A stretch of 64,000 nt of DNA, from NCBI RefSeq assembly GCF_000328685.1, contig NC_019974.1:3711001-3775000 (forward strand), given 5' to 3'. How positions within the stretch are numbered: the stretch's first letter is position 1; each line of letters begins with the position of its first letter. Below the pieces are notes generated by a model. The model searched no databases and was not told the origin of the DNA. It saw only the letters and a program-made list of their open reading frames with translations. Made by a program: the position numbers and the translations under genes. Source of the stretch: Natronococcus occultus SP4. Lineage in GTDB: Archaea; Halobacteriota; Halobacteria; Halobacteriales; Natrialbaceae. Of this stretch, positions 1 through 9,454 are shown in pieces.

Positions 1-140
1 TCGACAGTCGGACCGACGTCGTCGAACGGTCCTGCGATCACTGCGGCTGGCACGCGGTCGACGACACGTACCCCGATCTGATCGAGCGGTACCAGTGCCA
101 CCTCCGGGAAGCGCATCCGAAGATCTGGCTTCGACGGTAG
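1..140 (+). CDS. Small zinc-finger protein, C-terminal part
   Basis: Reading from base 3, the window opens inside a gene that ends with TAG at 138-140; 45 codons are visible. The peptide has a CDHCGW motif followed about 22 residues later by CHLREAHP, which is a CxxC...CxxxxxH arrangement typical of small haloarchaeal zinc-finger proteins. The start lies outside the window, so full length and other domains are unknown. The function is not recognised; nucleic-acid or protein binding through zinc is an inference from the Cys/His pattern only. No neighbour is arranged with it as an operon, since the next gene runs the other way. Confidence 0.6.
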   Translation, partial: DSRTDVVERSCDHCGWHAVDDTYPDLIERYQCHLREAHPKIWLRR

Positions 141-184
141 CCACGCGGGCGAGTCGTTGCCAACGGTGTGGTCGGGGGCCGCCG

Positions 185-531
185 TTAGCCGATCGTCAGC
201 ACCCGATTCGCCGTCGTAACGGCCTCGAGGAGGTCGCTCATCGTCGAGATCGGACACACCTCGCTCTCGTCGCTGTTGCGAATCTCGAGGCAGGTGCCAC
301 ACGCCAGCAGCTCCCCACCCGCCTCGTCGAACGCTTCCATGCGCTGTCTGACGTCGAACTGGTCGTCGGTGATCTCCGCTGCCTCGACGCCCTCGCCGAC
401 AGGAACGCCGAGACGTCGTGGCCGTCCTCGAGCGCCGTGATCCCCAGTCGGAACGCGTTCCAGGCCCGTTCGGGGTCGCTGGTCTCCAGCACGATACCGG
501 TGTGTTCGACGTCGTCGGTCACTTCCACCAT
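185..531 (-). pseudogene. DsrE-like sulfur-relay family protein, single-base frameshift
   Basis: From the ATG at 529-531 the minus strand reads a DsrE-like N-terminus (residues 1-44, including HTGIVLETSDPERAWNAF). The frame is lost near 394-402. Restoring one missing base gives a continuous protein of about 115 aa that ends at the TAA at 185-187. The second half has LLACGTCLEIRN and EVCPIST, the conserved Cys-containing part of DsrE-like proteins. Total length is 347 nt, one short of a whole number of codons. DsrE-fold proteins carry or sense sulfur through a cysteine. Either this is a real pseudogene or a consensus error; the downstream frame looks undegraded, which favours error or a very recent mutation. 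Confidence 0.75.
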
Positions 532-751
532 TTTAGTGTATAATTCACACAATACTATTTCCCACCTGGTTGCCCGTTTTGGAAATATATGCCAGATGTC
601 GGCGTTACCAGGCAGCAATACGGAACAGAAGGTGACACGCCGATACAGCAGTTGTGCAATAACAGATAACAAATGAGGTCGAATATCGATCGGGGATTCC
701 GAACCCACGACCTGTCCCCGGTTTCGCCGTCGGGAACGATCGGTCGCCCTT

Positions 752-1918
752 TCAGGGCTCGAGCAGGACCTTGACGACGCCCTCTTCGCGGTCGTCGAAG
801 CGCTCGTACATCTCGGGGGCCTCCTCGAGGTCGACCCGGTGGGAGACGACCCAGCTGGGGTCGGCCCGCCCCTCGATGATCATATCCCGGAGCTGGCGGT
901 TGTACTCCTTGACGTTACACTGGCCGGTGCCGAACCGGTGGCCTTTCTCGAAGAGCTTCCCGAAGTCGATCCCGAGCCGGCCCTGAGCGGCCATCTCGTC
1001 CGGCGCGCCGGGGTCGGATGGGACGTACAGCCCCGGGACGCCGATCGCGCCGGTCGGCCGGACCGTCTGGATCAGCTGGTTGAGCACGACCGCGGGGTTC
1101 TCGCGAGCCGGATCGTAGGCGTCGTCGCCCGGATCCGTCTCGGGGTCGATCGCCTGGTAGCCGACGGCGTCGACGCCCTTGTCGACCTCGTCGCCGTGGG
1201 CCTCGACGATCTGTTCGACCGGGTCACCCTCCTCGAAGTTGATCGCGTGGGCGTCGCAGTGGTCCTCGGCCATCTCGAGGCGGCTCGGAACCCGATCGAC
1301 GACGTAGATTTCGGCGGCACCCTGTAGCTTCGCGCTGTAGGCGGCCATCAGCCCCACCGGCCCCGCCCCGTAGATCGCGATCGACTCACCCGGTTTGAGA
1401 TCCGCGAGCCGGGTGCCGTGCCACCCTGTCGGGAAGATGTCGGCCAGCAGTGCGAAGGCGTCCTCGTGTGCGTCGCCCTCGGGGAGTTTCAGTGCGTTGA
1501 AGTCGGCGTAGGGAACGCGGAGTTTCTCGGCCTGTCCACCCTTGTATGGACCCATCGCCACGTAGCCGTAGGCGCCGCCCGCGAACCCGGGGTTGACGTT
1601 CGTACAGAACCCCGTATACCCCTCCTCGCAGTTCTGACAGAACCCGCAGGCAACGTTGAACGGCATGACGACTCGGTCTCCCTCCTCAAGGCTCGTGACC
1701 GCCTCGCCGACCTCGCTGACGACCCCCATGTTCTCGTGGCCGAAGACGATCCCCTCCTCGGCGGCGGTTCGGCCCTCGTACATGTGGAGGTCTGACCCAC
1801 AGATTGCGGTCGTCGTGATGTCGACGACGACGTCGTTCGGGTGTTCGATCTCCGGCTCGTCTACCTCTTCGACGGCGACCTCGTGTGGCCCCTGGTATAC
1901 GACAGCGTCCATTGACAT
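752..1918 (-). CDS. Zn-dependent formaldehyde dehydrogenase-type medium-chain dehydrogenase
   Basis: This 388-aa MDR-family alcohol dehydrogenase is of the glutathione-independent formaldehyde dehydrogenase type. Catalytic zinc ligands are Cys40 (AICGSD), His61/Glu62 (GHENMG) and probably Asp162. The structural zinc set is Cys91, Cys94, Cys97 and Cys105. The Rossmann motif GAGPVG is at 184-189, and the long insert near 295-315 is typical of the FdhA subgroup. The reaction expected is NAD-dependent oxidation of formaldehyde or another small aldehyde or alcohol; the substrate is not proven. I start at the ATG at 1916-1918 (MSMDAV), because upstream codons are low-complexity and unlike the family; a second ATG lies 6 nt further in. 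It diverges from mobA. Confidence 0.85.
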   Translation of the reverse strand: MSMDAVVYQGPHEVAVEEVDEPEIEHPNDVVVDITTTAICGSDLHMYEGRTAAEEGIVFGHENMGVVSEVGEAVTSLEEGDRVVMPFNVACGFCQNCEEGYTGFCTNVNPGFAGGAYGYVAMGPYKGGQAEKLRVPYADFNALKLPEGDAHEDAFALLADIFPTGWHGTRLADLKPGESIAIYGAGPVGLMAAYSAKLQGAAEIYVVDRVPSRLEMAEDHCDAHAINFEEGDPVEQIVEAHGDEVDKGVDAVGYQAIDPETDPGDDAYDPARENPAVVLNQLIQTVRPTGAIGVPGLYVPSDPGAPDEMAAQGRLGIDFGKLFEKGHRFGTGQCNVKEYNRQLRDMIIEGRADPSWVVSHRVDLEEAPEMYERFDDREEGVVKVLLEP

Positions 1919-2109
1919 TTGGTATCTCTCCACGGTACGGTGGTACGATGCCGACGGTAAATCTTGCTGTGATCGGTCCCTGAAGAATTGTGTGCTCTTG
2001 CTATCTGATACTGCTACACTAGCATCGCTCGGGGTGGACGAATCAAGCGAACGGTCGGTTCCGGACCGAGCCCGACAGCTATTACGGCCCGCCACCCCAA
2101 GCTCCGGCC

Positions 2110-2748
2110 ATGAGTTCCCAGCGTTCACTGTCGGGGGTCGTCCTCGCGGGCGGCTACTCGACCCGGTTCGGCGAGGACGACAAGGCGGTCGCGGAGCTCG
2201 CGGGAACGCCGATGATTCGACGGGTCGCCGATCGGCTCGCGACCGTCTGCGACGAGCTCGTGATCAACTGCCGCGAGGACCAGCGCGAGGCGATCGAGGC
2301 GGCGATGGCCGACTTCCCCGACCTGGTCACGTTCGCGGTCGACCCCGAGCCCGATCGCGGACCGCTTGCCGGTATCGCAGTCGGGCTCGAGGCCGCCAAC
2401 CGGGAGTACGGCGCGGTCGTCGCCTGCGACATGCCGTTCGTCGATCCCGCCCTGATCGAGCAGCTGGCCGACCGCGCACGGGACCACGACGGGGCGCTCG
2501 TCAAGCTCGAGGACGGCTGGTACCAGACGACCCAGGCGGTCTACCGCGCCGAACCGATGGCCCGGGCCTGCGCCGACGTCCTCGAGCGCGAGGACGGACG
2601 GATCCTCGCCGCCCTCGAGGAGCTCGACACCGTCGTCGTCGGCGAGGACGAACTCGCGGACGTCGCCGAGGAGACGTTCGAGAGCATCGACACGAAGGCA
2701 GCACTCCGGGAGGCTGCCGAGCGGTTCGAGGCGCGGAGCCGGAGCTGA
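2110..2748 (+). CDS. mobA: Molybdenum cofactor guanylyltransferase (MobA-type nucleotidyltransferase)
   Basis: The 212-aa protein has the MobA/GlmU-type nucleotidyltransferase signature LAGGYSTRFG at 12-21 with the downstream Lys25, and the metal-binding CDMPFVD near residue 110. The family transfers GMP from GTP to molybdopterin to make the guanine dinucleotide cofactor of the DMSO-reductase class of molybdoenzymes. Length fits the family (about 200 aa). The ATG at 2110 follows a short upstream region shared with the divergent dehydrogenase gene. A related nucleotidyltransferase with another substrate, such as the MobA-like phosphosugar enzymes, cannot be excluded without neighbours from the moa/moe pathway, none of which is in view. 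Confidence 0.85.
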   Translation: MSSQRSLSGVVLAGGYSTRFGEDDKAVAELAGTPMIRRVADRLATVCDELVINCREDQREAIEAAMADFPDLVTFAVDPEPDRGPLAGIAVGLEAANREYGAVVACDMPFVDPALIEQLADRARDHDGALVKLEDGWYQTTQAVYRAEPMARACADVLEREDGRILAALEELDTVVVGEDELADVAEETFESIDTKAALREAAERFEARSRS

Positions 2749-2842
2749 CGATCGCCGACCGAACCCGTTAGCCGGGTTTCCGATCGCCAGCAACCCTTGA
2801 GGAGAAGGCGTGACTTATGTCCCCCCGAGACAAGATCCGACC

Positions 2843-4570
2843 ATGAGCAGCGATGACCGGTTCGAACATGGGAAAGACGAGCGCCTTCAGAGCCGCGAGG
2901 TCACGGAGGGCGCCGAGAAGGCACCACATCGCGCGATGTTTCGCGCGATGGGGTTCGACGACGAGGACCTCGGCTCGCCGCTGATCGGCGTCCCCAACCC
3001 AGCGGCCGACATCACACCCTGTAACGTCCACCTCGACGACGTCGCCGACGCGGCGCTCGAGGGCGCCGACGCGGCCGGCGGAATGCCCATCGAGTTCGGG
3101 ACGATCACGATCTCGGACGCGATCTCGATGGGGACCGAGGGGATGAAGGCGTCGCTGATCTCCCGGGAGCTGATCGCCGACAGCGTCGAGCTCGTCAGCT
3201 TCGGCGAGCGCATGGACGGCCTGGTTACGGTCGGGGGCTGTGACAAGAACCTGCCCGGAATGATGATGGCCGCCATCCGAACGGATCTCCCCTCCGTCTT
3301 CCTCTACGGCGGCTCGATCATGCCCGGCGAGCACGAGGGACGGGACGTCACTATCGTCCAAGTGTTCGAGGGCGTCGGCGCCTACGGCACCGGCGACATG
3401 GACGCCGAGGAGCTAGACGAACTCGAGCGCAACGCCTGTCCCGGCGCCGGCTCCTGTGGCGGGATGTTCACCGCGAACACGATGGCATCGATCTCCGAGG
3501 CCCTTGGGCTCGCCCCGCTGGGCAGTGCCTCGCCGCCCGCGGAGGACGAGGAGCGCTACGCGGTCGCCGAGCGAGCCGGCGAGCTCGCCGTCGAAGTCGT
3601 CGAGGAGGACCGCCGTCCCTCCGATATCCTCTCCCGGGAGTCCTTCGAGAACGCCATCGCGCTCCAGACCGCGATCGGGGGCTCGACCAACGGCGTGCTC
3701 CACCTGCTGGCGCTGGCCCGCGAGGCCGGGATCGACCTCGAGATCGAGGACTTCGACGAGATCTCGAAGCGAACCCCCAAGATCGTCGATCTCCAGCCCG
3801 GTGGTGCCCGCGTGATGAACGACCTCCACGAGCTGGGCGGGGTTCCGGTCGTGATCCGTCGGCTGCTCGAGGCCGACCTGTTCCACGGCGACGCGATGAC
3901 CGTCACGGGGCGGACGATCGCCGAGGAGCTCGAGGAGCTCGACCTGCCCGCTGACGAGGACCTCGAGGCCGACTTCCTCTACACCGTCGACGAGCCCAAA
4001 CAGGAGGAGGGCGCGATCAAGATCCTGACGGGGAACCTCGCGCCCGGCGGCGCCGTCCTCAAGGCCACCGGCGAGGACCAGTTCCACCACGAGGGGCCGG
4101 CCCGGATCTTCGAGAACGAGGAAGACGCCATGCGGTACGTTCAGGAGGGCGACATCGAGAGCGGCGACGTGATCGTCATCCGCAACGAGGGCCCCCAGGG
4201 CGGCCCGGGGATGCGCGAGATGCTCGGCGTTACCGCCGCGGTCGTCGGCGCCGGCCACGAGGACGACGTCGCCCTGATCACCGACGGGCGGTTCTCCGGC
4301 GCGACGCGGGGGCCGATGATCGGCCACGTCGCCCCCGAGGCGTTCGTCGGCGGCCCGATCGGCCTGCTCGAGGACGGCGACGAGATCACCGTCGACATTC
4401 CCGAACGCACCCTCGCGGTCGACGCCAGCGACGAGGAGCTCGAGGCCCGACGGGAGGAGTGGGACCGGCCGGAGCCGGCCTACGACGCCGGCGTGCTGGC
4501 GAAGTTCGGCCGGGACTTCGACTCGGCAGCGAACGGTGCCGTAACCAATCCGGGCGTCAAACGCGAGTAA
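2843..4570 (+). CDS. ilvD: Dihydroxy-acid dehydratase
   Basis: This 575-aa protein matches IlvD over its whole length. It dehydrates 2,3-dihydroxy-isovalerate and 2,3-dihydroxy-3-methylvalerate in valine, leucine and isoleucine synthesis. Iron-sulfur ligands are Cys60 (TPCN), Cys133 (GCDKNLPG) and Cys205 ([14 protein letters not shown]), followed by [11 protein letters not shown] and the C-terminal [11 protein letters not shown] active-site motif. I chose the ATG at 2843 ([10 protein letters not shown]); an in-frame upstream ATG at 2810 would add residues not seen in the family. A TATA-like acttatg lies about 30 nt upstream (near 2812), which suits a short leader. The other ilv genes are not in the window. 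Confidence 0.96.
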   Translation: MSSDDRFEHGKDERLQSREVTEGAEKAPHRAMFRAMGFDDEDLGSPLIGVPNPAADITPCNVHLDDVADAALEGADAAGGMPIEFGTITISDAISMGTEGMKASLISRELIADSVELVSFGERMDGLVTVGGCDKNLPGMMMAAIRTDLPSVFLYGGSIMPGEHEGRDVTIVQVFEGVGAYGTGDMDAEELDELERNACPGAGSCGGMFTANTMASISEALGLAPLGSASPPAEDEERYAVAERAGELAVEVVEEDRRPSDILSRESFENAIALQTAIGGSTNGVLHLLALAREAGIDLEIEDFDEISKRTPKIVDLQPGGARVMNDLHELGGVPVVIRRLLEADLFHGDAMTVTGRTIAEELEELDLPADEDLEADFLYTVDEPKQEEGAIKILTGNLAPGGAVLKATGEDQFHHEGPARIFENEEDAMRYVQEGDIESGDVIVIRNEGPQGGPGMREMLGVTAAVVGAGHEDDVALITDGRFSGATRGPMIGHVAPEAFVGGPIGLLEDGDEITVDIPERTLAVDASDEELEARREEWDRPEPAYDAGVLAKFGRDFDSAANGAVTNPGVKRE

Positions 4571-4636
4571 CGTCCCTTCGATTTCCTGCACGGGTCTTTC
4601 CCGGCCCCGTCCCCGACTATCGAACAGAGCCGAGGG

Positions 4637-4792
4637 ATGCACAAGTACTGTCTCGAGTGTGACTGGGAGGCGAGTACGGGCGACGACGACAGCGAGCAGG
4701 ACGTCTCGAGAAAGGCGATCGAGCACTTCGTCGAGACTGGACACACCGTGGATTCGATCCCGCGTCCCCCCCGCTTCGTGATCAAAAACTAG
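4637..4792 (+). CDS. 51-aa zinc-binding micro-protein
   Basis: The ORF encodes MHKYCLECDWEASTG and ends with a conserved-looking block AIEHFVETGHTVDSIP. A CxxC pair (Cys5, Cys8) and two His residues (His31, His37) make a CCHH-type zinc site likely. Proteins of this size and pattern are common in haloarchaea and mostly lack known function. It sits 66 nt after ilvD on the same strand and just before the convergent lipoprotein gene, whose stop is 10 nt away. Codon use is typical of the neighbours. The role is unknown. Confidence 0.75.
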   Translation: MHKYCLECDWEASTGDDDSEQDVSRKAIEHFVETGHTVDSIPRPPRFVIKN

Positions 4793-4802
4793 CGACGGCG
4801 GT

Positions 4803-6170
4803 TCAGAACGGCGGTGAGTTCGGAATCTCGCCCTCGGCGTCGCCGATCGGACGAACGCCGAGCCCGTGGAAGTCCGGAATGTCGGGTGCGTCCTCCGCTC
4901 CCTCCTGTGCGGCCTCGATCTCCTCGTCGGCGTAGTCGTCGATCGGATCCGGCTCGACAACCTCGACGATTTCGCGGCTCTCGACGTCGAGTACCGAGAA
5001 CCCGGGAGTAACGCCGGTCGCGGCGTGTGGGTCGCCCGACAGCGGCGCAGGACCCCGCAGGGTGACGAACATGTACTCGCCGTCGGGCGAGGTCCACATG
5101 ATGTCCGGGGCGTCTCGCTCCTCGGGGTCGTCGGCCTGGTCGGGGCCGAAGGCCTCGATCTCGTCGACGACCTCGTCGGTCTCGGGGTCGACGACGACGC
5201 CGTCGTTGGTCTCGCGGTTCAGCACCCACAGCTCCTCGCCGTCGGGGGTAAACCAGAACCCGTGAGCGTCGACGCCTCTTGTGCTCTCGCCGTCGACGAC
5301 GATCTCGTCCTCCTCGACGTCGTAGACGTAGTACTCACCGACGCCGTCCTCGCCTTCCTCGGGATCCGAGGGCAGCCCCGCGGTGAGGTAGAACTTCCCG
5401 TCCTCGAAGTGGGGCATGGTGCCACAGTTGGCCGGCAGCTCATCGCCGGAGTAGGCCCGTTCGACCTCGAAGTCGTCGTGGTCGACGATGACGACGCCGG
5501 CGTCGTGGTAGCTCGGACCGAGCGTGTGGATCGAGCGACCCTGCCCGTCGAACTGGTGGCAGATCGGGCTCGCGGACTCGATGCCGGCCTCCTGGACGGT
5601 CTCGTCCTCCGGCAGCTCGAGGCGGTCGACCTCCTCGAAGGACTCGGCCTCAAGGTCGGCCTCGACGCGGGCGACCGCCTCCTCGTCGATGACGTCGACG
5701 TGGATGTAGTCGTCGTCTGGCGCGAAGATCGCCATGTGCGAGCCGGGACCGGTCTCGACGTCGCCGACGAGCTCGTAGTCCTCGGTTCGGAACACGAGGA
5801 CGCGACGACCGGCCGTACAGGCGACGGCGGCGTACTCGTAGTCCGAGCTGAAATCGATCATATGCGGAACGATGTCGGCGTCGTCCTCGATGTCGACGCC
5901 GACGTCGTGGAGATCGAGACACTCGGTGCGGTCGAACTCACCCTCACCCTCCTCGGGCTCGTAGATGTGGATCGTGTCGGTCCCCTGATCGAGCGCCCAG
6001 ACCTCGTAGCTCTCCTCCTCGGGGGCGTCCGTCCCGTCGGCGTCGTCGGTTTCGCTCTCTTCGTCGGTCGGTTCGTCCTCGCTGGCCTCGTCGGCACAGC
6101 CGGCGACGGCGACGATACCTGCCGCCGTACCGCCGGCGATGAATCGTCGTCGAGTAGGCGTCGTCTGCAT
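4803..6170 (-). CDS. Secreted Tat lipoprotein with YVTN-like beta-propeller
   Basis: The 455-aa product begins with a twin-arginine signal (TPTRRRFIAGGTAAG) and a lipobox ending in AVAGC, so it should be exported folded and anchored as a lipoprotein. An acidic linker of about 35 residues follows (EDEPTDEESETDDADGTD). The rest has repeated WVLNRETND, YEYAAVACTAGRRVLVFRTED and MFVTLRGPAPLSGDPHA blocks, consistent with a seven-bladed YVTN/cytochrome-D1-like propeller. Such proteins bind ligands or act as extracellular electron-transfer or surface proteins; the exact role is not deducible. The ATG at 6168-6170 places the signal peptide at the N-terminus; a longer in-frame extension would bury it. 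Confidence 0.85.
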   Translation of the reverse strand: MQTTPTRRRFIAGGTAAGIVAVAGCADEASEDEPTDEESETDDADGTDAPEEESYEVWALDQGTDTIHIYEPEEGEGEFDRTECLDLHDVGVDIEDDADIVPHMIDFSSDYEYAAVACTAGRRVLVFRTEDYELVGDVETGPGSHMAIFAPDDDYIHVDVIDEEAVARVEADLEAESFEEVDRLELPEDETVQEAGIESASPICHQFDGQGRSIHTLGPSYHDAGVVIVDHDDFEVERAYSGDELPANCGTMPHFEDGKFYLTAGLPSDPEEGEDGVGEYYVYDVEEDEIVVDGESTRGVDAHGFWFTPDGEELWVLNRETNDGVVVDPETDEVVDEIEAFGPDQADDPEERDAPDIMWTSPDGEYMFVTLRGPAPLSGDPHAATGVTPGFSVLDVESREIVEVVEPDPIDDYADEEIEAAQEGAEDAPDIPDFHGLGVRPIGDAEGEIPNSPPF

Positions 6171-6381
6171 ACGCCATACTGGGAACTCACGACCCAAAAG
6201 TTTACGGGTTTTAGGCCCTCTACTGCTCGAAAACGGCGTTTTCGGCATAGAAGGAGGCAAGATTTGAATCCGTCCAGTCCTGTCAGCCGTGAGGAAAACC
6301 GACCGCGACGGCGTCGAGCCGTGAACCGCAGGTATGGTCCGAACGACGTCGAAAATATTGCCGATACCTACGTCGCCGATC

Positions 6382-6819
6382 CTACCCTCGGCGCTCGAGG
6401 ACGCGCTGGATGATCAGCCGCGTCGAGAGGAGTTCGTCCTCGCTTGTGGGTTCGCGCGCGCTCGCCCGCCGGACCTCGCAGTCGAGTCCTCGTGCCGACA
6501 GCGCCTCCCGGATCGCGTCGGCGTCGTGGTGCTGGTCGTGGCCCAGCGCGATCACGTCGGGATCGATCTCCTCGATCGGCACGAAGATGTCCTCCTCGTG
6601 GCCCAGCAGGGCCTCGTCGACCGGCTCGAGCGCGTCGACGACGTCCCGTCGCTGGCTCGCGGGACAGATCGGCGCCTCCTTGTGGTCGACGTTTGCCTTT
6701 CGGGCGACGATCACATAGAGGCGATCGCCCATCGCGGCGGCCTCCTCGAGGTAGTGGACGTGTCCCGGATGAAGGATGTCGAAGGTTCCCTGCGCGATGA
6801 CGGTGCGGCCGCGGCTCAT
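6382..6819 (-). CDS. ribL: FAD synthase, archaeal cytidylyltransferase type
   Basis: The 145-aa protein is a compact nucleotidyltransferase with [15 protein letters not shown] (residues 10-24), containing the HxGH catalytic motif, and a C-terminal [10 protein letters not shown] that replaces the ISSTxI motif. Archaeal RibL adenylates FMN to FAD. Length and motif order fit RibL better than glycerol-3-phosphate cytidylyltransferase, though that family is close. It lies 85 nt downstream of the JAMM protease gene on the same strand, so the two may be co-transcribed. The ATG at 6817-6819 is the first Met before the nucleotide-binding motif. Confidence 0.85.
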   Translation of the reverse strand: MSRGRTVIAQGTFDILHPGHVHYLEEAAAMGDRLYVIVARKANVDHKEAPICPASQRRDVVDALEPVDEALLGHEEDIFVPIEEIDPDVIALGHDQHHDADAIREALSARGLDCEVRRASAREPTSEDELLSTRLIIQRVLERRG

Positions 6820-6904
6820 GTCGTCGATCTCGCCTCCGCCGTCGCCGGTCGTCGATCGGGGTCCGAGTCGTCGGTCGCCTCGAGCGGGGTCGTCGCGTTC
6901 CGGA

Positions 6905-7399
6905 TCATTGTAGGTCCTCGTCGATGTCGGCCTGGGTAAAATCGAAGAAATCGTCGCTCTCTGGAAGCTCGACGTCGATCACGTTCAGCGTCGTCGGCTC
7001 TCCCTGGGAGTCGAACGCCTTCCAGTCGTGGCGTCGGTACGGTGCGCCGATGATGACGTGAACGCTCCCGCGGCCGAACGTCTCCAGATCGGCGCTGCTC
7101 GGGCTGATCACGCCGTTAGGATGGGAGTGAACGCTCCCGAGCGCCTTCACGTCGTTGGGTATCTGGCTCGTCCGAACCGTCGCGCTGACGCTGTTGGCCT
7201 CGGTTCCCGGCACGACGAGCACGTCGGTAATAACGAGTCCTCGTCGGTCGAGGCCGAGCTCACGGGCCTCGGTGCCCCGGAGAAATCCCATATACTCGTC
7301 GGGGTGGGCCGCCTCGGAGGACTCGATGGCGAACTCGAGGGTTTCCTCGGCGATCCCGAGGATCTCGCTCGAGCGAAACAGCGCGTCGAACAGCCCCAT
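6905..7399 (-). CDS. JAMM/MPN+ metalloprotease, possible desampylase
   Basis: The 164-aa protein carries the complete JAMM signature. Numbering from the longer start at 7405, Glu37 (PDEYMGFL), His93 and His95 (VHSHPNG), Ser103 and Asp106 (SSADL) form the zinc site and catalytic acid. Archaeal JAMM proteases remove ubiquitin-like SAMP proteins from targets or process SAMP precursors; HvJAMM1 of Haloferax is the characterised case. This protein lacks extra domains. I start at MGLFDALF (7397-7399); an ATG two codons upstream is possible. It is followed by ribL on the same strand and diverges from the DHH nuclease gene. Confidence 0.85.
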   Translation of the reverse strand: MGLFDALFRSSEILGIAEETLEFAIESSEAAHPDEYMGFLRGTEARELGLDRRGLVITDVLVVPGTEANSVSATVRTSQIPNDVKALGSVHSHPNGVISPSSADLETFGRGSVHVIIGAPYRRHDWKAFDSQGEPTTLNVIDVELPESDDFFDFTQADIDEDLQ

Positions 7400-7504
7400 A
7401 CCCACCCATCCGGGCTTGCGGTTGCTAAACGTTCCGAAAGACCACCCGCCGAGCCGGGTGGCTTAACAAGGGTTATACGCGCCCGTCACAAACAACGGGC
7501 AACG

Positions 7505-9409
7505 ATGACTGCTGAGCCCGCCGGCGACGCCGGCGACGGCGACGGGGATTCCGTCGTCTACGATCTCGACTCCGACTGTACCGCAGACGATCTCGAACGA
7601 AACCAATCCTATCTCGCTGAAATTAACGGTATCGTCGACTACGGTGTCTTCGTCGATCTCTCGGACTCGGTCTCCGGTCTCGTCCACGAGTCCGTCCTCG
7701 AGGGGACCTACGCCGTCGGCGACGAGCTCGTCGTCGAGCTCGAGACCGTTCGCGAGAACGGCGATATGGCGTTCGAGCCCGTCGATATCGACGACTACGT
7801 CCTCGAGTCGGTCTCACGGGACTACTCGCTGACCGGCACCGACCGCCTCGAGGCCAACGTCGGCGACCAGATTCACGTCGAGGGCGAGGTCGTCCAGGTC
7901 AAACAGACCGCCGGGCCGACGATTTTCCACGTCGCCGACGAGCAGGGGATCGTCCCCTGTGCGGCTTTCGAGGAGGCAGGGGTCCGGGCGTATCCGTCGA
8001 CCGAGGTCGGCGACATCGTCCGGGTCACCGGGATGCCCGAACACCGCGACGGCGACGTCCAGATCGAGGTCGACGGCCTCTCGAAGCTCGAGGGAGAGGA
8101 CGCCGACGAGGCCCGCCAGCGTCTCGAGGCCGCCCTCGAATCCCGGGCCGAACCCCGCGACGTCGAGCCGCTGATCGACTGGCCGGCCTTCGAGAAGCTC
8201 CGACCGAACCTGAAGGAGGTCGCGCGACTGCTCCGGCGAACGGTACTGGAGGGACGTCCCATCCGGGTGCGCCACCACGCCGACGGCGACGGGATGTGTG
8301 CCGCCGTTCCCGTCCAGATCGCCCTCGAGCGGTTCATCGCCGAGGTTCACGAGGACGAGGACGCACCCCGCCACCTCATCAAGCGACTGCCCGCGAAGGC
8401 GCCGTTCTACGAGATGGAAGACGCCACGCGGGACCTGAACTTCGCCTTGGAGGACCGCGATCGCCACGGTCAGCAGCTCCCGCTGCTGCTGATGCTCGAT
8501 AACGGCTCGACGGCCGAAGACGTCCCGGCCTACGAGACGCTGGCTCACTACGACATCCCGATCGTCGCGCTGGACCACCACCACCCCGACCCCGACGCGG
8601 TCGGCGAGCTGCTCGACGCCCACGTCAACCCCTACCTCCACGACGAGGATTACCGGATCACGACGGGGATGCTCTGTGTCGAGCTCGCGCGGATGATCTA
8701 CCCCGGGATGACCGAGGAGCTGCGCCACGTCCCCGCCGTCGCCGGTCTCGCGGACCGCTCGAAGGCCGACGCGATGGACGACTACCTCGAGCTCGCCGCC
8801 GAGGAGGGGTACGACGAACAGCGGCTCAAGGACGTCAGCGAGGCGCTGGACTACGCGGCCTTCTGGCTGCGGTACAACTCCGGCGACCAGCTGATCCAGG
8901 ACCTGCTCCAGATCGACACCAACGACGAGGGGCGCCACCGCGAGCTGGTTTCGTTCTTCGCCGACCGGGCCCGCGAGGAGGTCGACGAGCAGCTCGAGGC
9001 CGCCATGCCCCACGTCGAACACGAGGAGCTCGACAACGGCGCCCACCTCTACGGAATCGACGTCGAGAACTACGCCCACCGCTTTACCTACCCCGCACCG
9101 GGGAAGACGACGGGCGAGCTCCACGACCGCAAGATCGAGGAGACCGGCGACCCCGTCATCACGGTCGGCTACGGTCCCGACTTCGCCGTCCTGCGTTCGG
9201 ACGGCGTTCGGCTCGACATCCCGAACATGGTCTCGGAGCTGGAAGCGGAGATCCCCGGCGGCGGCGTCTCCGGCGGCGGCCACCTCGTCGTCGGCTCGAT
9301 CAAGTTCGTGAAGGGCAAACGCGAGGAAGTCGTCGACGCCCTGATCGAGAAGATGGCCGAGGCCGACATCGACGAGGCGCTCTCGAGTGCGGCGCTGATC
9401 GACGACTGA
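7505..9409 (+). CDS. DHH-family phosphoesterase (RecJ-like) with S1 and OB domains
   Basis: The 634-aa protein has an N-terminal S1 RNA-binding domain (about 35-92), a second OB-fold (about 120-195) and then DHH/DHHA1 catalytic domains. Catalytic motifs are HHADGDGM (257-264), LDNGS (331-335), LDHHHPD (356-362) and the C-terminal GGGVSGGGH. Archaeal proteins of this build are RecJ-like single-strand nucleases or nanoRNases, acting in repair, replication or RNA turnover; S1 suggests an RNA substrate. The ATG at 7505 follows a TATA-like ttatac at about 7472-7477, so the transcript may be nearly leaderless. An in-frame upstream extension crosses the JAMM gene and is rejected. Confidence 0.88.
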   Translation: MTAEPAGDAGDGDGDSVVYDLDSDCTADDLERNQSYLAEINGIVDYGVFVDLSDSVSGLVHESVLEGTYAVGDELVVELETVRENGDMAFEPVDIDDYVLESVSRDYSLTGTDRLEANVGDQIHVEGEVVQVKQTAGPTIFHVADEQGIVPCAAFEEAGVRAYPSTEVGDIVRVTGMPEHRDGDVQIEVDGLSKLEGEDADEARQRLEAALESRAEPRDVEPLIDWPAFEKLRPNLKEVARLLRRTVLEGRPIRVRHHADGDGMCAAVPVQIALERFIAEVHEDEDAPRHLIKRLPAKAPFYEMEDATRDLNFALEDRDRHGQQLPLLLMLDNGSTAEDVPAYETLAHYDIPIVALDHHHPDPDAVGELLDAHVNPYLHDEDYRITTGMLCVELARMIYPGMTEELRHVPAVAGLADRSKADAMDDYLELAAEEGYDEQRLKDVSEALDYAAFWLRYNSGDQLIQDLLQIDTNDEGRHRELVSFFADRAREEVDEQLEAAMPHVEHEELDNGAHLYGIDVENYAHRFTYPAPGKTTGELHDRKIEETGDPVITVGYGPDFAVLRSDGVRLDIPNMVSELEAEIPGGGVSGGGHLVVGSIKFVKGKREEVVDALIEKMAEADIDEALSSAALIDD

Positions 9410-9454
9410 GAACGGCCATACTCCTTATCCATCCGAAGCGACGATGAGTTCGGA

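Noticed and set aside
238-708. 156-aa continuous minus-strand frame over the DsrE-like gene
   Set aside because: Only its first half matches a protein; the rest is an artefact of the frameshift, and its upstream extension is intergenic.
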